Assembly (NCBI GenBank): GCA_937901025.1
Contig: CALCGR010000026.1
Coordinates: 1-17,445 of the forward strand
Reading direction: 5' to 3'
From: an uncultured Bacteroidales bacterium
GTDB lineage: Bacteria; Bacteroidota; Bacteroidia; Bacteroidales; Paludibacteraceae
DNA: 17,445 nt
Shown here: in pieces, positions 15,716 through 17,445 of the stretch
Numbering within the stretch: position 1 is the first letter of the stretch
Layout: each line of letters opens with the position of its first letter
Position numbers and translations under genes: made by a program
The notes under the pieces: generated by a model
Databases searched by the model: none
What the model was told of the DNA's origin: nothing
The model's input: only the letters and a program-made list of their open reading frames with translations

Positions 15716-15729
15716 AATAAAGATTGTTA
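15716..15729 (-). promoter_or_regulatory. Leader motif TAACAATCTTTATT (copy 2)
   Basis: Identical to the 14 bp at 14257-14270, again followed by TTAAAAATT (15709-15701) on the - strand. It lies in the 99-bp gap between the Cas2-like gene and the 93-aa gene. It may mark a promoter for 15649 and the nuclease pair. Confidence 0.35.
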
Positions 15730-15748
15730 GTTAGTATTTTTGAGTTAG

Positions 15749-16093
15749 TTAAATATTATAAATGCGTGATTTTTCATATTCTCCATTATTAATTTTCACT
15801 CTATGTGTTGATGATTCATAAATATCTAAGTGAGAGATCATCCATGCCTTTTGGTCATTCGGTGTATTGTCACTATGTACAACTGGCTGCATCACTGTTA
15901 ATACAATCAACTTTTCCGAAGTTGAACAACAAGTTCTTAATTTATCAAATAATTGTTGCGCAGTCATTCTGGGTGTGTCGATTATAAATGTATTGTCATT
16001 AAGAATTGTCCAATAATCAAAACTCTTAATGCGATATAATAACAATGTGTTTTTTCGATAATACGGAGACGTATAACTAACTAAATATTTCAT
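15749..16093 (-). CDS. Small protein resembling a Cas2/VapD-like ferredoxin fold
   Basis: 114 residues, not firmly assigned. The N-terminal ~70 residues show the pattern of SinR/Cas2/VapD-type small proteins: a first strand MKYLVSYTSP, a helix region with SFDYWTILNDNTFIID, helix MTAQQLFDKLRTC, and a strand SEKLIVLTVMQPVV. The layout of strand, W...L.D..FI, helix and LIVL.V is what suggests this. The C-terminal part (SDNTPNDQKAWMISHL onward) carries an extra segment. In Cas2-like families such proteins are nucleases or toxins, or are structural. The usual strand-1 aspartate is not evident here (SYTSP instead of Y-D), so activity is doubtful. There is no CRISPR array or cas1 nearby. It lies 5 bp after the membrane protein gene, so probably co-transcribed. 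Confidence 0.6.
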   Translation of the reverse strand: MKYLVSYTSPYYRKNTLLLYRIKSFDYWTILNDNTFIIDTPRMTAQQLFDKLRTCCSTSEKLIVLTVMQPVVHSDNTPNDQKAWMISHLDIYESSTHRVKINNGEYEKSRIYNI

Positions 16094-16098
16094 AATTA

Positions 16099-16833
16099 TT
16101 ATCTTGTTTGATTAGTATTATTCTCATTTGATTGAGAGAAAATAAGATATAGTGTTTTATCTATGATAGAACTATCATATGAGACAATCTCACCAACTGA
16201 TTTTATATTGTTATATACAGTATATCCATCCTTTTGATTACCCGTATAAAACTCTAAGCGATAATCGGTTTGATTAATTCTTGCGGATGTTTTTTTGGGA
16301 ATTGGAGCGCCTTTATCGTCTAAATATGTCACTGAATATATCTTTCGTTTTTTGTTATATACATCAAGAAATATTTTTAGATATTTATCATTAGAGAGTA
16401 AATTTATTAGTGTTAGAACGATATTTGCATCTCTGTCATGAAAAGCATCTGGTATTGCATGTTCTAAAACCTCTTGAATTTTACCATTTATTATATCAAT
16501 TTCCTTTTTTTCTGACTTTTTGAGAGCATCTACCCATTTTGTTTCAATAGCGGTTTCTAGGATTGGTAATTGAGCATTTGTATCTTGGATATCATCATCC
16601 ATTTCATTGATTTTCGCTCTAACTTCATCTTTAATTGAAGACACTTGCGAATAATTCCCCACCACTACGAAAGTAGCTAGTATACCGAAAAATGCCAGAA
16701 CAATCGCTTCACCACCTTTAGCATCAAAAGTCACATTGAATAGCCGTAGTACGAACCATAGAAAAACGATAACTACGATAACAATAATTATCGATGTTAG
16801 TAAGTGCGACAATATTTTATTTCTTTGTATCAT
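16099..16833 (-). CDS. Two-TM membrane protein with coiled coil and C-terminal domain, unknown function
   Basis: No family was recognised. I choose ATG at 16833 (244 aa, MIQRNKIL) because it lies 1 bp after the upstream stop (TAA A ATG) and has a weak AAGG nearby; an in-frame ATG at 16869 (256 aa) would overlap the previous gene by 35 bp. Two membrane segments follow near the N-terminus (HLLTSIIIVIVVIVFLWFVL and EAIVLAFFGILATFVVV). Then comes a charged, coiled-coil-like stretch (SSIKDEVRAKINEMDDDIQD) and a cytoplasm-type C-terminal domain of about 150 residues, ending in a polar tail rich in N and Q. The shape, a membrane anchor with a coiled coil and soluble domain, recalls membrane-anchored effectors or sensors, but no motif supports a specific role. 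It is followed 5 bp later by the Cas2-like gene. Confidence 0.78.
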   Translation of the reverse strand: MIQRNKILSHLLTSIIIVIVVIVFLWFVLRLFNVTFDAKGGEAIVLAFFGILATFVVVGNYSQVSSIKDEVRAKINEMDDDIQDTNAQLPILETAIETKWVDALKKSEKKEIDIINGKIQEVLEHAIPDAFHDRDANIVLTLINLLSNDKYLKIFLDVYNKKRKIYSVTYLDDKGAPIPKKTSARINQTDYRLEFYTGNQKDGYTVYNNIKSVGEIVSYDSSIIDKTLYLIFSQSNENNTNQTR

Positions 16834-16834
16834 T

Positions 16835-17305
16835 TTACCTTTTTTTTGATTTAGTTCGTTCACTATCATCTTTCCCTAAAGCCTCTATCCAAGTAGTAAT
16901 CGCATCAAACTTGAGAAGCATAACAACCAATAAAACGGCGATTACAATCCAACATAATTCCGTATTAGCACAAAAGCCGGCCATTAGCAAGAAGCAAATG
17001 ACACTGCTTTTCTGGAACGCCCTCCGTTTTGTATTGCAGAGCAAAGATATAATCAGTATCAATACACCAAGTATCGCAAAAAGAACAATCATATGATGCG
17101 ATAAACTAACGCTGTGTAGCGTATGCCATACCTTACCTAGACATTGGCAGAAAGATTCACAGCAAGTTTGGGCAGATGAAGCAGCGTCTTTAGTATTCTC
17201 GCATACTTTTAGCCAGCAAGCCTGTAGTTCGGTCAAGAAAGGCAAAACAAACTCCTTTAACTGGCCAACTAGGGACCAAAATGTTTTCAACAATTCGTTT
17301 TTCAT
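16835..17305 (-). CDS. Small three-TM membrane protein, cysteine-rich N-terminus, unknown function
   Basis: 156 residues, no family recognised. The first 65 residues are amphipathic-helix-like and hold a cluster of cysteines (C30, C35, C48, C49, C53, C55). Hydrophobic segments follow at about 72-90 (MIVLFAILGVLILIISLLC), 101-113 and 117-132, then a basic tail (SERTKSKKR). The topology suggests a cytoplasmic C-terminus. It is the first gene of the AT-rich - strand block; its stop codon is separated from the next ATG by one base, so translational coupling with the two-TM protein is likely. The leader (17306-17345) shows no Shine-Dalgarno and no consensus promoter. The function may be membrane-related effector or anchor; this is inferred only from its place. 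Confidence 0.72.
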   Translation of the reverse strand: MKNELLKTFWSLVGQLKEFVLPFLTELQACWLKVCENTKDAASSAQTCCESFCQCLGKVWHTLHSVSLSHHMIVLFAILGVLILIISLLCNTKRRAFQKSSVICFLLMAGFCANTELCWIVIAVLLVVMLLKFDAITTWIEALGKDDSERTKSKKR

Positions 17306-17340
17306 ATGTATTTCAATTTATTATTCCTTATTTATTTATA

Positions 17341-17354
17341 CGCGCGGGGGCGCG
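17341..17354. other. GC-rich hairpin (CGCGC-GGGG-GCGCG)
   Basis: A perfect 5-bp all-GC stem in otherwise AT-rich DNA, 36 bp upstream of the ATG at 17305. On the - strand it would lie in the leader or just before the promoter of the operon. On the + strand T-rich DNA follows only after about 14 bp, so a terminator is possible but not convincing. Confidence 0.4.
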
Positions 17355-17409
17355 AGGGTTGGTTCGTTTTTTCTTCTTTTTTTAAGCTTCCCCCTTGAAG
17401 GGATAAGTT

Positions 17410-17445
17410 GTGATAAATTTGATAAAAGTGATAAATTTGATAAAT
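17410..17445. repeat. 18-bp tandem repeat at window edge (nonamers gtgataaat / ttgataaaa)
   Basis: Two near-identical 18-bp units, each made of two related nonamers; they differ only in the last base. The array runs into the window end and may be longer. It resembles in style the other short spacer repeats in the window. It is upstream of the operon start, and no promoter consensus was seen in it. Confidence 0.8.

Noticed and set aside
16834..16869. Upstream ATG (16869) for the two-TM protein
   Set aside because: It would overlap the previous gene by 35 bp; the ATG at 16833 gives a TAA-A-ATG junction and a more ordinary N-terminus before the membrane segment. Not excluded.
17341..17372. Rho-independent terminator on the + strand
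   Set aside because: The GC-rich hairpin and the T-rich stretch are separated by about 14 bp, too far for a normal terminator, and no + strand gene precedes it in the window.
17410..17445. Possible CRISPR repeats
   Set aside because: The 18-bp units are directly adjacent with no spacers, low in complexity and built of nonamers. No cas1 or effector gene is near.

Overview
The window looks like chromosomal DNA of a Bacteroidales bacterium (phylum Bacteroidota), probably an uncultured gut or rumen type. The reasons are: promoter-like sites of the Bacteroidota form TTTG/TTG-N20-TAnnTTTG; almost no Shine-Dalgarno sequences before the start codons; a gldF homologue; a Bacteroidota-style pheT and prfC; and two exported proteins ending in what looks like the type IX secretion (Por secretion) C-terminal tail. 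No tRNA, rRNA, insertion sequence or CRISPR array was seen.

Left part (1-7128, + strand, fairly GC-rich). It holds the 3' end of an unknown, probably exported protein, then a tightly packed housekeeping string: pheT (Phe-tRNA synthetase beta), prfC (release factor RF3), a NupG-type nucleoside transporter, gldF (ABC permease) and a YfcE-like phosphodiesterase. Spacers are 2-3 bp, or else short tandem repeats (heptamers before prfC, octamers before the phosphodiesterase). The same kind of heptamer repeat also sits inside the pheT reading frame.

Middle (7129-7737). About 600 bp hold no convincing protein gene but are full of signals. There are two good + strand promoters, one with three phased AACATAG repeats upstream and one with an inverted repeat upstream. 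There is also a clear intrinsic terminator, a 22-bp tandem repeat, a second probably bidirectional terminator and a perfect hairpin. The simplest reading is two small untranslated RNAs between the housekeeping string and the converging giant gene.

Right part (7738-17305, all - strand). Transcription would run from 17305 down to 7738. Six small AT-rich genes come first: two membrane proteins, a small protein that resembles the Cas2/VapD-like ferredoxin fold, an unknown 93-aa protein, an Mrr-like PD-(D/E)XK nuclease and a TOPRIM protein. The nuclease and TOPRIM genes overlap by ATGA. They are followed by a 2164-aa exported protein with InlB-type (Flg_new) repeats, carbohydrate-binding-like and Ig-like modules, and a type IX tail. 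The AT-rich six-gene block differs in composition from the left part and reads like an accessory island. The nuclease-TOPRIM pair with its membrane and Cas2-like neighbours is the best candidate here for an undescribed (possibly defence) system, but that function is inference only.
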